Part shown: in pieces, positions 1 through 11,665 of the stretch
Layout of the letters: each line of letters begins with the position of its first letter
How positions within the stretch are numbered: the first letter of the stretch is position 1
Source: Luscinia megarhynchos
Taxonomy: Eukaryota > Chordata > Aves > Passeriformes > Turdidae
Assembly (NCBI GenBank): GCA_034336665.1
Contig: JAPFBE010000013.1
Location: 17,649,056-17,713,055 of the forward strand
DNA length: 64,000 bases
Direction: 5' to 3'
Translations under genes and position numbers: made by a program
Notes under the pieces: model-generated
Databases searched by the model: none
Seen by the model: the letters and a program-made list of their open reading frames with translations, nothing else
What the model was told of the DNA's origin: nothing

Positions 1-2225
1 TTTATTTTTTGGAACAGTCCTGGAAAACTGATTAGTGTGGGCTTACACAGAAATGCATAAAATAATCTCATTATACTAATGCAATGTGCTGTGACTGAGG
101 GGTGATTTTTGCCCAGACTGTGCCCTGTGTTTCATTGTAAGTGATCATTTAATAAACAAACAGGAAATAGTGCAAACAAGCAGCAGTAGAGCAGGCATTC
201 ATTCATCTACTAAAAACTTATAAATGGGTATGTGAACACCCTTATTCTAAGAGGGATTTTCTAAAGGAGAAATAGAGCCACTCAGTCTCCATGATCCATT
301 CTATCCTTGACTCCTTTCTGTACTAAAACCCAGAAATATCTGGTATCATGATAAAGTTTTCAATAATTGACACAGATGTGTTTGCGTCCTGCACCATTTC
401 AGTTAATGGAGAGCTCCAGGGAGCCAAGATTTTGCTTGTTGTGTATTCATTTATTATTCATTTAAAGAACATGGCCATTTGCCAGTAGGAGCTGAAATGA
501 AATCACCACCTCCACGCAGGCAATCCAACAACCCTCCAGTCGCAGTGACATTCAGTTACTAATGGGTTAGTTCAGTTTTAATCCGCTGCCTAGAGATGAA
601 TAACATTAATTACTGTAATTGGTAGTGACAGTAATGGGTGCAACATTTCCAGGGCTAATTTACTCTACTTTTGTATCATGCTAATGTGGCTATTCTGCTT
701 CAGTACCCGAGATAACTAAAACCAGTTCAAATGTCTGTCTACTCTGCAGCCTGGTGCACTGCCTGCACGTCCTGAGACTTGCAATGTGTGCAGTGGCATG
801 GAGCTGCTGTGCTTAGGCAAAATGGCACTGCAGCATCAGGAAATATTCCATGTGAGACCATCACACATCAGCAGGGAATATTTGGTTTGGCAGCTGAGCT
901 GGGGAAAAAAAACCTTCGTTTGATAAAATAGTAAAGAACCCATTTTCAACAGGTGAAAATAGGGAACAGATTAAAGTAGGTAATTTTATTATTATTTTAC
1001 GCTTTACAGATTCAGAGCAATGCTTTGACCCAAAGTTTCTTCCCTCTCAAGTAAGTCCCTCTCTCTCAACTGCAAAGTTATTAGTGCACACTGAAGCTGG
1101 CCTCCCTCAGGCTGGTTTGCTCAAACTGCTCCACTTTGAATAGCATACTTAAATATTTGGTGAGAGAACACAAGAGATTCTGTAGCTGCTGGTCAGAATG
1201 CTAAAGCACCGGGGACCCAGTTGTTTATCCAAAGTGGAATAACACCAACAGGAAGGACTGGGAACAGCTCTCCATCCCCAGCCTTTTGAATAGGATGCAA
1301 ATCTAAGTCTTGGGGCACCCTACAGGAAAAAGAGGTGCTGGGGTGTTAAAATGCCCTCTGACAGAGGGTAAGCACAAACTCAATCTGTGCCTACATCCTA
1401 CAAGGTAAATGTCCTAAACAGAGCTACTGAAAAATGTGTGACTTGACGACTTCAAGAAAGTGCTGAAATCAGAACTGTTTTTTGGTATCTTTTGCTAATA
1501 GCTGAGAATTTCAAACACAGTTGAGAACAAATTTGTGTCTCTTGAAAGCATTCAGAAAAAAACTAACACATGAAATAAAATCTGACTAAATGTATGGACA
1601 CACATATATGTTCACATAAGCTATTACAAACTTATAGGTGTAAGCAGCAAAGGCTATCAAAGAAGAAAAACAGAGGTAAAAAAATCCCAGTTATTTTGCC
1701 CAAGTAGTGTATTCCATCTCAAATATTAGAAGATGCTTCCATACACAAAAATTTGATTTAAGTCTGTTCTCATGAGGTACATTAAATAAGATTATGCTTT
1801 TACGTACTGACTGGAAAGAAAAAAATGCAAGGTCATGAAACAAACAATCAAAACTAATCCAAAAATATTTTTATACTTAGTCTGCCTGCTCCCAAAAAGG
1901 CTTTTATGAAAATAAATCAGCATTAGAATTACATCAAATTCTTCATCAGTTTTTCAACCTTCTGACTTTTTCCACTGCTTTTTTATTTCAATTTGAAGAA
2001 AATTGATACCATTTAAAAAGGCATCCTATTTGAAAATATATATATTCATTCACAGGTTAAGTTGAATTTCTGACTTACAGAGAATATATAAAAGACAACA
2101 CAGCTCCTACCTAAACCAAGCATGCCTCACAGACTACTGACACTCCCAGGGACAGACAGCAGTGCATGGGACAGGACTCTGAGTAGACAAAGTGGTTAAG
2201 CTGAGGGGCAGATCCCTCCACCTGC
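1..2225. other. Non-coding unique sequence, no gene seen
   Basis: I see no gene, recognisable repeat or RNA in this stretch. It is AT-leaning and CpG-poor, with only short open frames. The part at about 400-700 differs in character and is listed separately as a possible conserved non-coding element. The part from about 1500 to 2100 is especially A/T-rich, with short runs such as tatatatattcattcac near 2040, but has no repeat of clear unit. Confidence 0.7.
400..700. promoter_or_regulatory. Possible conserved non-coding element
   Basis: Seen: a dense set of homeodomain-type cores (attaattactgtaattgg near 606-623; a TAATCC core near 580; several ATTA/TTAT words near 445-460) and two retained CpGs (ccacgcagg, cagtcgcag). 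There is no simple repeat or TE signature. Known: vertebrate developmental enhancers in gene deserts often have this composition. Inference: this may be a conserved element. AT-rich DNA gives TAAT words by chance, so confidence is low without an alignment. Confidence 0.25.
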
Positions 2226-2229
2226 TGAT

Positions 2230-2690
2230 GGTTCAGAAGGGGCAGGCAGAGTGTGAAAAGTGACAATTTGGGTCTCAACAGGATTTAAGCTCCAACTTGT
2301 CCCCTCTGGCTGCTCCAGAGTCTCCCTCGTCCAATGCTCAAAATCTTTGCTCCATTACACAGCCAAAAGTTATTCACTGCCTGTTTGGACCCATTTGTTC
2401 CTGTGCCAACATTGTCCTTCGGCTTAAATTGCTCTCCTCCCTCGCTGGTGTTTACCCTGGTGATGTATTTATAGACAGCAATCTGATCCCATCTCAGCTT
2501 TCACTTTGCTAGGCCAAACAGCCCAAGCTTTTCCCAGTTTGCTCTCATAAGACAGGCACTATTCCCCCAGCTCTCCTCACAGCCCTCCTCCCCACCTGCT
2601 CCTGTCTCAGCTGTTCTCCTATGGGACAAAGAGACACCCACTTGATGGCTGAGGTGCCCCTCCTTCAGGTGCTGCTCTTGCAAGAGTAGG
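2230..2690 (-). mobile_element. Old diverged CR1 LINE fragment
   Basis: The + strand carries the reverse complement of a CR1-type 3' region. Recognisable words include tggtgtttaccctggtgatg, tatttatagacagcaatctg, ctaggccaaacagcccaagc, ctctcataagacaggcac and the block ending ctccccacctgctcctgtc. These match the general CR1 pattern (...gatcccatctcagc...aggctaaacagcccaagctc...ctctcataggacag...cctcctctgcacctg...). The copy lacks a recognisable tcatagaat tail and is much more diverged than the copies at 58-60 kb, so I take it for an old, possibly pre-avian CR1 lineage. The ends are approximate. Short open frames inside it (2297-2512, and the minus-strand frame at 2501-2683) are incidental. Confidence 0.75.
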
Positions 2691-4279
2691 GATGAATTTC
2701 CTCATTCCAGGGGGTGCTGGGGGTCCCTGCTGGCCAGGAGAAGGGTGCAGTCCAGGGAGCTATGCCCAGCAGCTTCAGGTGCTGTTACCTGTCCCAGTCC
2801 TGCTGCCCACTGGCACACTCCTCTGTGTCTATGGGTTAGCACCTCATGGCACACACACTGTGGGATGTGCCTGGGACATCCATCACGGCATAAAATGACC
2901 CCCCACCTCTTCAGGCCCAGAGCAATGAGATGTATGCTCCTGGGGAATAACTAAATTAAAAGGATGTATTAATAGGGCTACTGTTCACATTTTTCTGACA
3001 ACATATTTCCTCTGTACTATTTATAAATCATACACAAAGAATTATTTTTCAGATTCTCATCTGGCATACATTGATGAGTCTTCATTAGCTACAATGAAGC
3101 CTATCACTGCACCAGCCAATCAGCAGACTATTTATTAATTAAGTTGTAGAACATGCCTTTGAAGGGGACTTTTTTTCCCCTCTACATAATCAATCCAACC
3201 ATATTTCTTCCTTCACTTTCCCATGGAAAAAATATACTCCTCAGGTTGTTGCCAAAACCTTCATGACTATATTGAAATAAATCTAACTTTCTGGAATTTA
3301 TAGGCAGGGACGCTAAGCTGTGTCTGATTAATCTAAGATTTGAAGGGCTGCAGCCCAGCTATAACTTTCAGTAAGGAGCTGTAATTACAGCTTAAATATG
3401 GCAAATCTAGACTGCTCAACATAACTGTATTGATTCTTTTAAACTATTAAATATGAAAGTTCAAATTCATGCACAAAGGCAACATTTTTGAAATCCCAGC
3501 AATTTAAGAGGATTATGTTTCCAAATGTGGTGTGGATGGGAAAACACTTGTCTAGCTAATGGCTTTTTTCTGCTGGAGAAACTCAAGACCAGGATGCACA
3601 ACCAGGACTTTTATTTTATTTTAAGAAGGATAAGGTTTTTTTTAAAATTCCTCTACTGTTTTTTAGTCATATTCTGACAAAGGCAAAGGAATTATGAGGG
3701 GAAAATAGGGTAAAAAGCCTCTCACAACAGCCATGAACCCAGTGGTGTTCCCAGCGGCCATTCTGCTCAACATTATGATTGCACTGTCAAAAAATCAAGG
3801 ACTCAAGGACTCAAAAAATCACTTCAATAATTCTCCTTTCTGTGCTTCTCCAGGAGCAGGGAACCTCCCCCTCCTACCATGGAAGCTAAGTAACAGATAG
3901 TGGAGGGACTATGATGGGCTGCTGATTAGCTGGGGTCCCAATCACACTGGAGGATGTAACATAAAAACATGCTCTTGGTGTGACTAGAAGTGTTGCTCCT
4001 CAATCAAAATTAGAGCACCCTCAGGATGGTTTCATCTGCTTTGGCTACTCCTTCTGTCCTGTCTCATGCTGGCAGGACCATGGCTTGCATCAGCTGTGCA
4101 TGACCTCATTCTGAGGAGGGGATGGCACAGTTTTGAGTTTTCCACCTTAAGGTATAAGGAGAGGCATGTTGGGGAAAGTGGGGCTGTTTTCTGTGTCCAT
4201 CTGAGGAAAAATGTGACAAAAAATACCGCAGGGAGCTGGGTCAAAGGAGCTGAATTCAGCTTTCTTTTTATTCTTTAAT
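2691..4279. other. Non-coding unique sequence
   Basis: No gene or identifiable repeat is seen. The first 240 bases are GC-richer than the rest and carry two short overlapping open frames (68-69 codons) with no recognisable product. A direct 8-bp doublet (caaggact twice) lies near 3797. Around 3000-3530 there are TAAT/ATTA-rich words (tatttattaattaag near 3130; ctgtaattacagc near 3380) that could belong to a conserved element, but less strikingly than at 400-700. Confidence 0.6.
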
Positions 4280-4690
4280 TCAGTGACAGTTTTGATAATT
4301 GTTTAAAAAAGATTCTCTAAGATCAGGGTTGTTGCATCTTTGTGCCTGTAATTGTGTTAAAAGTGCCATGCAGCCTTTTCTATAAGCCAGAATACTGGTA
4401 TTATGTGTCATCTGTGCAAAACACTTATGAGATCTGGTCCATAATTACAGCTTTCTAACATCACAGGAGAACATTTCTCAGACCTACTAATTGTGCTGCC
4501 CTTTATGGTCCATCTTATTGATTAAACATCTGTTAGTGTTTTGGTGAAATGAGAATTCACTTGCAATGCAATGTGTCTGGTATATTAAATTCTGTTTAAT
4601 TCAGCCCTAACTACAAGTTTAAGATACATGTATTGTATCTCCTTAATTACATCTTAGTATTTTCTGCCTCTGTTTGTTGTTTGTGCTGTT
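4280..4690. promoter_or_regulatory. Possible conserved non-coding element
   Basis: Seen: unique, non-repetitive AT-rich sequence with many spaced TAAT/ATTA cores (tgataattgt, cctgtaattgtg, ccataattacagc, tactaattgtg, ccttaattacatc) and no TE signature. Inference only: this composition resembles non-coding elements kept across amniotes. No function can be assigned, and a chance AT-rich segment would look similar. Confidence 0.22.
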
Positions 4691-4928
4691 TGCTGGAGAG
4701 CAGGAGAGTGTTCTAATGTTTTCTTTACAGCAAAGTCAAATTATATTCCCTTAATTCTTTTGCCATGCTTGAACCATTTTAGGTGGACAAATGCTTGGGA
4801 ACATTGTAAAATAATAAGCTAATACAGACTGCTAACATTTTTTCCTCTGCCACAATCCAATTACTCAGTAAATTTTATCTTTTGTGGCAATGCCAGAGAA
4901 ACTGATGAATGAAGTGAATAAGGGAAAG

Positions 4929-4972
4929 AAAAAACAAAACAAAACAACACACGCACACATACACACACAAAG
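4929..4972. repeat. A-rich/(CA)n low-complexity tract
   Basis: A run of aaaacaaaacaaaacaac is followed directly by an interrupted CA repeat (acacacgcacacatacacacac). It is a short, degenerate microsatellite with at least two interruptions (g and t), so probably only weakly variable in length. Confidence 0.8.
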
Positions 4973-5077
4973 ACTTTTTAATTAAACATTCTTAGGTGTG
5001 AAGAGTTTCATTTTCAAGGAATAAAATAAAAGGACTTTTGAACAAGGTCCCTCTGCTCTTACTCTTCATAATTCAAA

Positions 5078-5106
5078 TTAAAATAAAATAATAATAATAA
5101 AAAATA
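5078..5106. repeat. (AAT)n short microsatellite
   Basis: A-rich stretch containing aataataataataa, about five AAT units, set in aaaataaaat-type sequence. Confidence 0.75.
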
Positions 5107-6889
5107 TGTTAGTATGCTGGCAACCTCTGGGAAATTAAAAGAACAGCTCTTGCAAAGGGATTGCAGAGAAGCAATGAAGAGTCCTTCTCTCTTTCCATTC
5201 CATGTGCTTACTAAAATACTAAGACTTCTTTACAAAAGAAATCCAAAAGCTGACACAAATTGAGAGAAGTAGAGAGTCTGCTTCACTGCTGTCAAACGTA
5301 ATTTCAAATTGACTTATCCTTTCTTTATCTCATTTGCTGACTGATAAAATCTTGACAGTATTAAAAAAATGATCCTAGTCCTATTGCATGAGTTGTTTTC
5401 CTTCTGCATGTTTTACGTATATTGATTGGAGAAATGAAAAAATGCTAATACTCATATGTTGTCACATCAAGAAAATGTGAACCACTTATTTTCCCAAATC
5501 ACATTAAGTCTAGAAGATTTTGTAAAGCTCTGTGAGCTGAGCTTTATTCAGTTTCAAGATGAAATGAACTGACCCAACAAAGAAGGAAAGTTAAATTACT
5601 TTTACCCATATTTTATCCCTTTGACATTTACTTTCAGTACCACTCCTTCCATCATCTCCTTCAATCTGACAGTTACAGTATCAACACTGAAATGCTGCCT
5701 AGCAAGAAAAACACACCCTCCATTTGTCTTTGATCCAGATCTGGGTGAAGTCAGAGTGAGCCTTTCTGCTGAATTGAGGGGGTTTGTCCAGGTCCTTTGC
5801 CGTTTACGTACGGAATGGAAACCCTACTGCAGTGTTTTAGTCTGACTTGGAGGGTAAGAACAGCCTCTTCAGCTTCAGACAGAAACCCCACTTGGATCAA
5901 AGAACGAAAATGATCAGGGTCTTGAAGCTTCATCTAAAGCCAGGCTCAAGAAAACTGCGGGGAAGATGTGCACCACTGTTACTGACTGCCAAAAAGCAAA
6001 GTGAACAAGCCAAGGGATGACAACGAGAATAGCAACAAGTCATTCTTGGGTTCCTATAACAACACAAATCTTAAAAAATGATAGAAAAATTAAGCTACCA
6101 GAGCCTGAGACTGTCTGGAAACCGAGGCCTTCTTAGACATGATACTGTTCACAGTATTTTCTAATCCCAAAAAATAGAGAAAACTAATTCTTCTAATAAC
6201 ACCTATGCCTTTATACCTGTGCAAGGATCTGAACATACTTGTTCCTGCCATAACTTGACTACATAAAAAAGCATAGGAGCAGCAAACCTGCTCTACAAGT
6301 GTTATTTTGACTCAATGGAGAGTAGATAGCACATTAATATCAATACAGGAAGCTTCATCTTCTGCTGCAAAGCTTTAATCTCACAGTCACTAAGTCAATG
6401 ATTAAACATCAATGATTTCAGAGGTGCAGGGTCAGAGACATGTAGAGCCATTTTACATCTAAAAATTAAACCAGACACCTGAATATCTTTAAAATAATGT
6501 TCTGCAAATGCCTCAAGCCCACTCTATGAAGTTCCTCTCCAGACAAGAAAGAAATTCTGTCTCAACTGAACTGATGACCATACTTCCATCAAGGAGGATT
6601 TCATCCTGGGCCATTGATCACGACCTTCATTGCTTGAGAGTGCCACCTTGATGTTTCTCAGAGGTTTCTCTTGCCATTCAGGTTTATGAATACTCCCACT
6701 TCTGCCTTGTCTTGCTTTCAAACAGTACAACATCCTGAGGCAAAGAGATATGGTCTTTTAATTGTCTGCTTCACTGCGTGTCTTATATTGCATCCTGTGA
6801 AGACTGAGTGTAGAGGGACTTGTCCAGGGGCAGATACTGGCTCCATGTAGAGAAAGCATAGAGGTATACTCAGAAACTATATTCATTTC
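5107..6889. other. Non-coding unique sequence, nothing identified
   Basis: No gene, RNA or transposable element is recognised. The open frames on both strands are short (60-74 codons) and carry no motif. A short CpG-containing patch (tttacgtacggaatgg near 5804-5819) is the only local feature. Confidence 0.65.
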
Positions 6890-7092
6890 TAGTAGCCAGC
6901 TGATTTATTGTTGCTTTGATCCGCCCGGCTGAAAAGTTGGCCGAATTTTCCCTTGTGATTCCTCGGGTGTAGAAAGTGTCCAGGGCATGGCTTATGGCTT
7001 AAATGCAACCTCACTGAAAATCTTACAACTGCTGTTATGATTAAATGAACAGCTTTAGCTTTAAATACAAATGTCTGAACTTCAGAAGGCAT
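6890..7092. promoter_or_regulatory. CpG-retaining block, possible conserved element
   Basis: Within about 60 bases (roughly 6920-6968) there are several CpGs (gatccgcccggctg, ggccgaatt, ctcgggtg) in a window that otherwise has very few. The flanking sequence has no repeat signature and ends with AT-rich homeobox-like words (ttatgattaaatgaac, gctttagctttaaat). Retained CpGs in a CpG-poor region suggest either low germline methylation or selective constraint. This is an inference; no factor or target can be named. Confidence 0.25.
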
Positions 7093-7392
7093 TTAAAATT
7101 TGCTTCAGTGTAAGGAACTGAGGGACATCCTCACTCCAGATTTAGGACAAAAAAAAACCCCTTGCAATTTTGCAAGAGCTAATGGAAAGGTTCCTGGGTC
7201 CCTTACCTTCTTCAGGAAATATCCTATCAAGACATGGTATGAAAGACAAGGGAAAAAGACAGAAACCAAGGGTTTCATTAAAGAGTTTCTGCTGGTCTTG
7301 AGTGTAGGAAGCAGAATTTGCATAAGTGGCCATGATAGTGCTGTGCCTCCCTCTACTAGCCTCCTGTGGGCTGTAAAAACACAGGTGTGATA

Positions 7393-7740
7393 TTTTTTCT
7401 GTTGTCAGAAGAGATATCCTCCACACTGTGAACTAAGCACATCCTGCATTGCTGTCTGCTGGCCCCTGAGTCCAAGGCAGTGCCAGCATGGGACAGTTGC
7501 TGGTGGCTCGAGTGGCAGCTGCCACATCCCTTCCAGTGTCCCAGCTGCCCAGAGGGAAGGAAGGCTGGGCATCTGCTGGGATTTGATTTCTTCCCTCACA
7601 GCTCTGCAGAGCTCCTCCCAGACTTGCACCAATGTGTGAGTCTCTAAACTCAGCCTGTGGTCCCTGGCCAGTTTCAGCTGGGCAAAGCCAGCTACCTCCT
7701 GCAACTCTGGGAAACGATCTGCACAAGGAAAGCTTGAATC
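7393..7740 (-). other. GC-richer block with open minus-strand frames
   Basis: This block is clearly GC-richer than its flanks. The minus strand is open in two overlapping frames (7405-7704, 99 codons; 7433-7726, 97 codons). Upstream on the minus strand is a splice-acceptor-like word, ctttccttgtgcag, whose AG falls at about 7719-7720. The 99-codon frame includes an amphipathic-looking segment (VWEELCRAVREEIKSQQ). I recognise no family and see no convincing downstream donor, so I do not call a CDS. It could be a GC-rich relic of an old repeat or chance. Confidence 0.2.
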
Positions 7741-10700
7741 TCTTTTAACAGTGAAAGATCTGACATGCTAGAAAAAAATCTCAAAATTTTGCTACAAAAA
7801 GTTGCATGCTTGTTTCATGGTTGTAGAGAAAGATTTAACAGACTGAAGACTACAGCTCTAGACTGGAAATGTAACTCAGGCAGCAAAAATGCATTTTGTA
7901 ATCCTTTTGTTTGAGAATTGTTTGCTTCTGCTTGTTTTGGGTAGCATGTGCTGGATACAGGATGCACAATACTTAGGTTAAGTCATGCACAAATTTGTAG
8001 AAATTGGATACATTATCTGAAAGAGCAGTCACAAAAGAGAATTATCACAGCACAAGTGAGCATTTGCTCTAACAGGCAGCTCCTGCAGAAGCTGTATTCA
8101 AGACACTTCCCTCCACTTCTGAAACAAGTTTCAGTGTATTGGGTAGTGCTCAGCCCTCACCTTTGTACCAGTGCAGGTCTCAGAGTAAAACCCTGACTTT
8201 GCTGTCTTAGGCTGAAGCCATGTATTGTTGCCTCAGCAAGCAGTTGAGTCTAATTTCACTTTACATCAAGCAGACCAAAAACTCTATTTGAAAGGTGACA
8301 GGCCAGTGCATTAAGCAATTGCACTAGTGGTGGGGTTAAAGTGGATAAATTATATAAGACTAGAGCCTGACACTAAAAACCACCAGCTGGATCAAGGACA
8401 TTTCTATCCATTCTGGCTCATTAGACTTAGGACAACAAGGTCAGCTATGTTAAATTTAATCACAGGCCTTCCTAGAGGGTATGGTAAATGTGTTGGCTAA
8501 TTTTTCATACCATATCCCAGATAATCTATCACCCACAGCTTGAGAGGTAGCTTGCTTGTGTTTAAAGTATCTACTCTACTTATGGCCAGTTAAGACAAAT
8601 CTTTATTGCTTTTCAACCAGGATGAGCCAAATTAATCACAAGCATTTACCTCCTTCCTCCCCTATTGAAAACAAAGGGGGTGTAGTTCATGTATGTTAGC
8701 ACTCAGCTTGGCATCATCTTTTTAACGGAAAAATAAACTGAGCTGTCTATTCTAAATTGAATCAAGCAAAATAAATAAGCAAACAAGATTTTTCTTTGCT
8801 GTAGGTACAGAGACTCTGTCCAGAATGAAGAAGGAGAATTAATTTGAAACTCTTTCAGGAAAACAGTGTCTTTTTATACTCTGTTTTTAAGGTCCCTAAC
8901 ACAGTGGGGGTCAGTTCTATTACTATAACTTCCATGCACTACAGTAATAAAAATAATAATACCGTGAAAGTTATTTAATGTTAAGTCTTCTTGGGTGAAC
9001 TGCCTCTCTCTCCTCTGGAAGGTCCACTGGCCCTAACAGAACATACACAAAGAGAGGAATGGCATGAGCAAATTCTGTGCTACTGATGGGTTGCATTTTA
9101 TAATAATTAGGTATAAAAGCTAATGTGATAAAGTGAAGGTGGTAACTTCCCTCCCTTCTGCTGCCAAACATTGTCCTGGAGAAACAAGAGCGCTGCCCCC
9201 TTAGAGTTCCATTCTGATTTGCTACTGCCAGAACACCATAACCTTCCAGAATTGCATTGCAGATTTTCCATTTTCTGGAACAACCATTTCCCCATTTCTG
9301 CTTGTTTGAAAGCAGCCCTTGTGAGGCAGTGTGCTGGTCCTAACCACCAAAGGCCATATAAAAGAGGTCCTACCATGGGAAGCATCCACAGCAGCTGTTG
9401 CTGCACATGCTGCCTTGATAACAGGATTGGTGACTTAAAGTGAGCCAACTCATTATCCTGAGAAGTGCTAATATAATATTACTGATATTACTTATTATTA
9501 ATTTAACTTTAAATTTCTGTCTAGAATCTAGAGGCAAGCATCACTGCTGGCTAGCTTTATTGTACTGATTTAAATGGCTGTGTCTTAATCTGCTTCCTTA
9601 GAAGAAGGGTCCCCAGGGTTCCAACAAACCCAAGAGAAAATGAATAGACTAAGCATAGATAAACCTATAACTTGCATATGCTTGTGAAAGGGTCAGCTCC
9701 CTTGGTGCTGTGAAGCAGGTCTAAGCTAGGCTGTAGGTAATGCCTCCAAGTTGTTTATTCCCTTTGGAAGTGCTAGAAAAGCTCTCTAGGAACTTCAGCA
9801 CTGGCAGAAAATTGCAGATGATACCACTGCTGAAACCTCAGAAGGCTACACTTTTAATGCTAAGTTATGGTTTAGCACCAAATTGCATGCAGATGGCTTT
9901 ATCTCCAGATGGTTCTCAGTGGTGTAGTTGGGCATCACCTCATCAGAGATGTACCAGCTATTGAAAAGTTAAGCTCAGTTATCAGGAATAGTATCTGACA
10001 TACTGCCTATAATTATTGCCCTGAAATTAAATGTATATCCTAAATACTCCAGCATAATATCCAGCACTTAGGTAGCTTCTTATGAGTGACAATTTTTCAG
10101 TAGCAGTGAGACTTGAAGCCTGGCTATGCATTTCTCTGCAATTTGCTGAATTGTATACACCAGGATAACTGAGTATTACAATGCCCAACATTGTGATTTA
10201 GTAGAACTTGACATTCACTTCAGGTCTTTATTTCCCTGCTGGTGCATAAAGAAAAACAACTTGCTTTAAGGTTGGGTGATTATATCTCTGTATTTGGATC
10301 ACTTTTTTCCTGTGCAAGTTCCTACACCTTAAAGAAAATGGAGATAACCACAAGGAATAAGGAGATGGTTAAAAAATACACTCCTTGATTCCCATCATCC
10401 ATAAATGCAGACACTGGGAGCTGCCTTTCTGTTTTCAGTAGAGGAAGGGAGAAGAAATAACATATCCAATTAAAAGAACAGGGCACTGCTTAGGCAGCCA
10501 GGGCCAGGAAGCCTTCTGATGCAAATCTCTGCTGTATTACCAAAGCCACAGCAACAATGCTGATTTATACCAACAGATGAATATCAGACCTGAGTTAGAA
10601 TTTTTACTCAGACCATCTGTTACAAGGCCTTTATGCTTAAAGTTTCCTGGGGTTCTTTAATGACCAATAGTCAGCGTGTTCACGGATTTTCTGCCACTCC

Positions 10701-11342
10701 AAAGGACAACACACGGCAGGTTTTCTAGAATATGGATACTCCTAATCTCATGCTGAGGTGTTGATTCATTATAGATTTGGCAGAGTATTGATGCATTTCA
10801 CTGAATAACCAACAAGAATTCTTTAAGCACTTTAACATTCCCTGGGACACCTACTGTCCAAACACTTAATTTATTATAAACTCTCTGATCCATTTATGAG
10901 TTCTGCAGATGAAGACACACCGATTTTAATCAGTGAACAAAAAGCCATGCATAAAGAACTCAGTTCTGAACACTAAAAAGTAGATTAAAACTCTTTTCCT
11001 TAGACCTATTGAAAGGTTGTTGAATGGGTACATAATTTTATACCACTGAAAGCATTTTACTAATTCAAGATATTTTTCCATGTCAAGTTCTATGACAGAT
11101 TTGAGCTGATGGACAAGAAGAGTTTGAAGTACACTTAATTTCATATAAAGTATCATTATGGCTCTGGGGTATTGTGTCTGCCACACAGCACAGCCATAAT
11201 ATCCTGGTTAAGGCTCTTAAAAGTAGCTATGATGAATTGGACAGATAATCTGTCTTTCTGGAATGTCTGTGCTAATTTGGAAATCTGAGGATCTAATAAA
11301 TTACTGTAGCTTTACTTGCAGGTAATCAGCACACATAGCCCT
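7741..11342. other. Non-coding unique sequence, nothing firm
   Basis: No gene or named repeat is seen. Minor items are small AAT-type words near 8945-8960 and an AT-rich stretch at 9470-9510 (taatataatattactgat). Antiparallel open frames at 9107-9448 (minus, 113 codons) and 9171-9443 (plus, 90 codons) are compositional. A minus-strand frame at 10926-11186 (86 codons, rich in L, I, F, Y and K) is also unrecognised. Confidence 0.6.
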
Positions 11343-11665
11343 TTTTTATTTTGGACTGAGGGCACTAAGTTCATAAGTACACAAGTATTTCTTATATTAC
11401 AAATTCTAATGGTCTAGATTAGTCATCAGCTGGTTGGAAATGGAGAGTAGACCTTGTAAGTGCTCTGTCAACTGGTTCAATTTGGACCATAACATAACAT
11501 CACATCCCTGCAATCTGGAGACTTGGTCATGACTCACACAAAGTGCATCAATAGTGTCAGTCCACTGCTTGGTAGGAATGTGTCCAGATCCACTGTGATG
11601 ATCATTGTGGTTCATCTGGAGACTGAATTTCACTCCAGCCTGAGGATAATCTGCGTGTCTGCAGA
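11343..11665 (-). other. Unidentified minus-strand open frame, possible retrocopy or exon
   Basis: The minus strand is open from about 11665 to a stop at 11406. A GTG at 11633 and an ATG a few codons later are possible starts, but the frame could also be entered by splicing. The translation is unusually protein-like for this window: a helical, coiled-coil-like C-terminal stretch contains SHDQVSRLQ and KLNQLTEHLQGLLSISNQLM. An AATAAA word follows the stop on the same strand at about 11345-11350. I do not recognise the family. Acceptor-like CAG words occur upstream but lack a strong pyrimidine tract. It could be a terminal exon, the 3' end of a processed pseudogene, or chance. Confidence 0.2.

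Noticed and set aside
2297..2512. Plus-strand 71-codon frame
   Set aside because: It is the reverse strand of an old CR1 fragment.
9357..9364. TATAAAAG word followed by an ATG about 20 bases on
   Set aside because: No initiator, CpG context or coding frame of any character follows; chance TATA words are common in AT-leaning DNA.
9107..9448. Antiparallel open frames of 113 (minus) and 90 (plus) codons
   Set aside because: Simultaneous opening on both strands with no recognisable motif points to local stop-codon scarcity.
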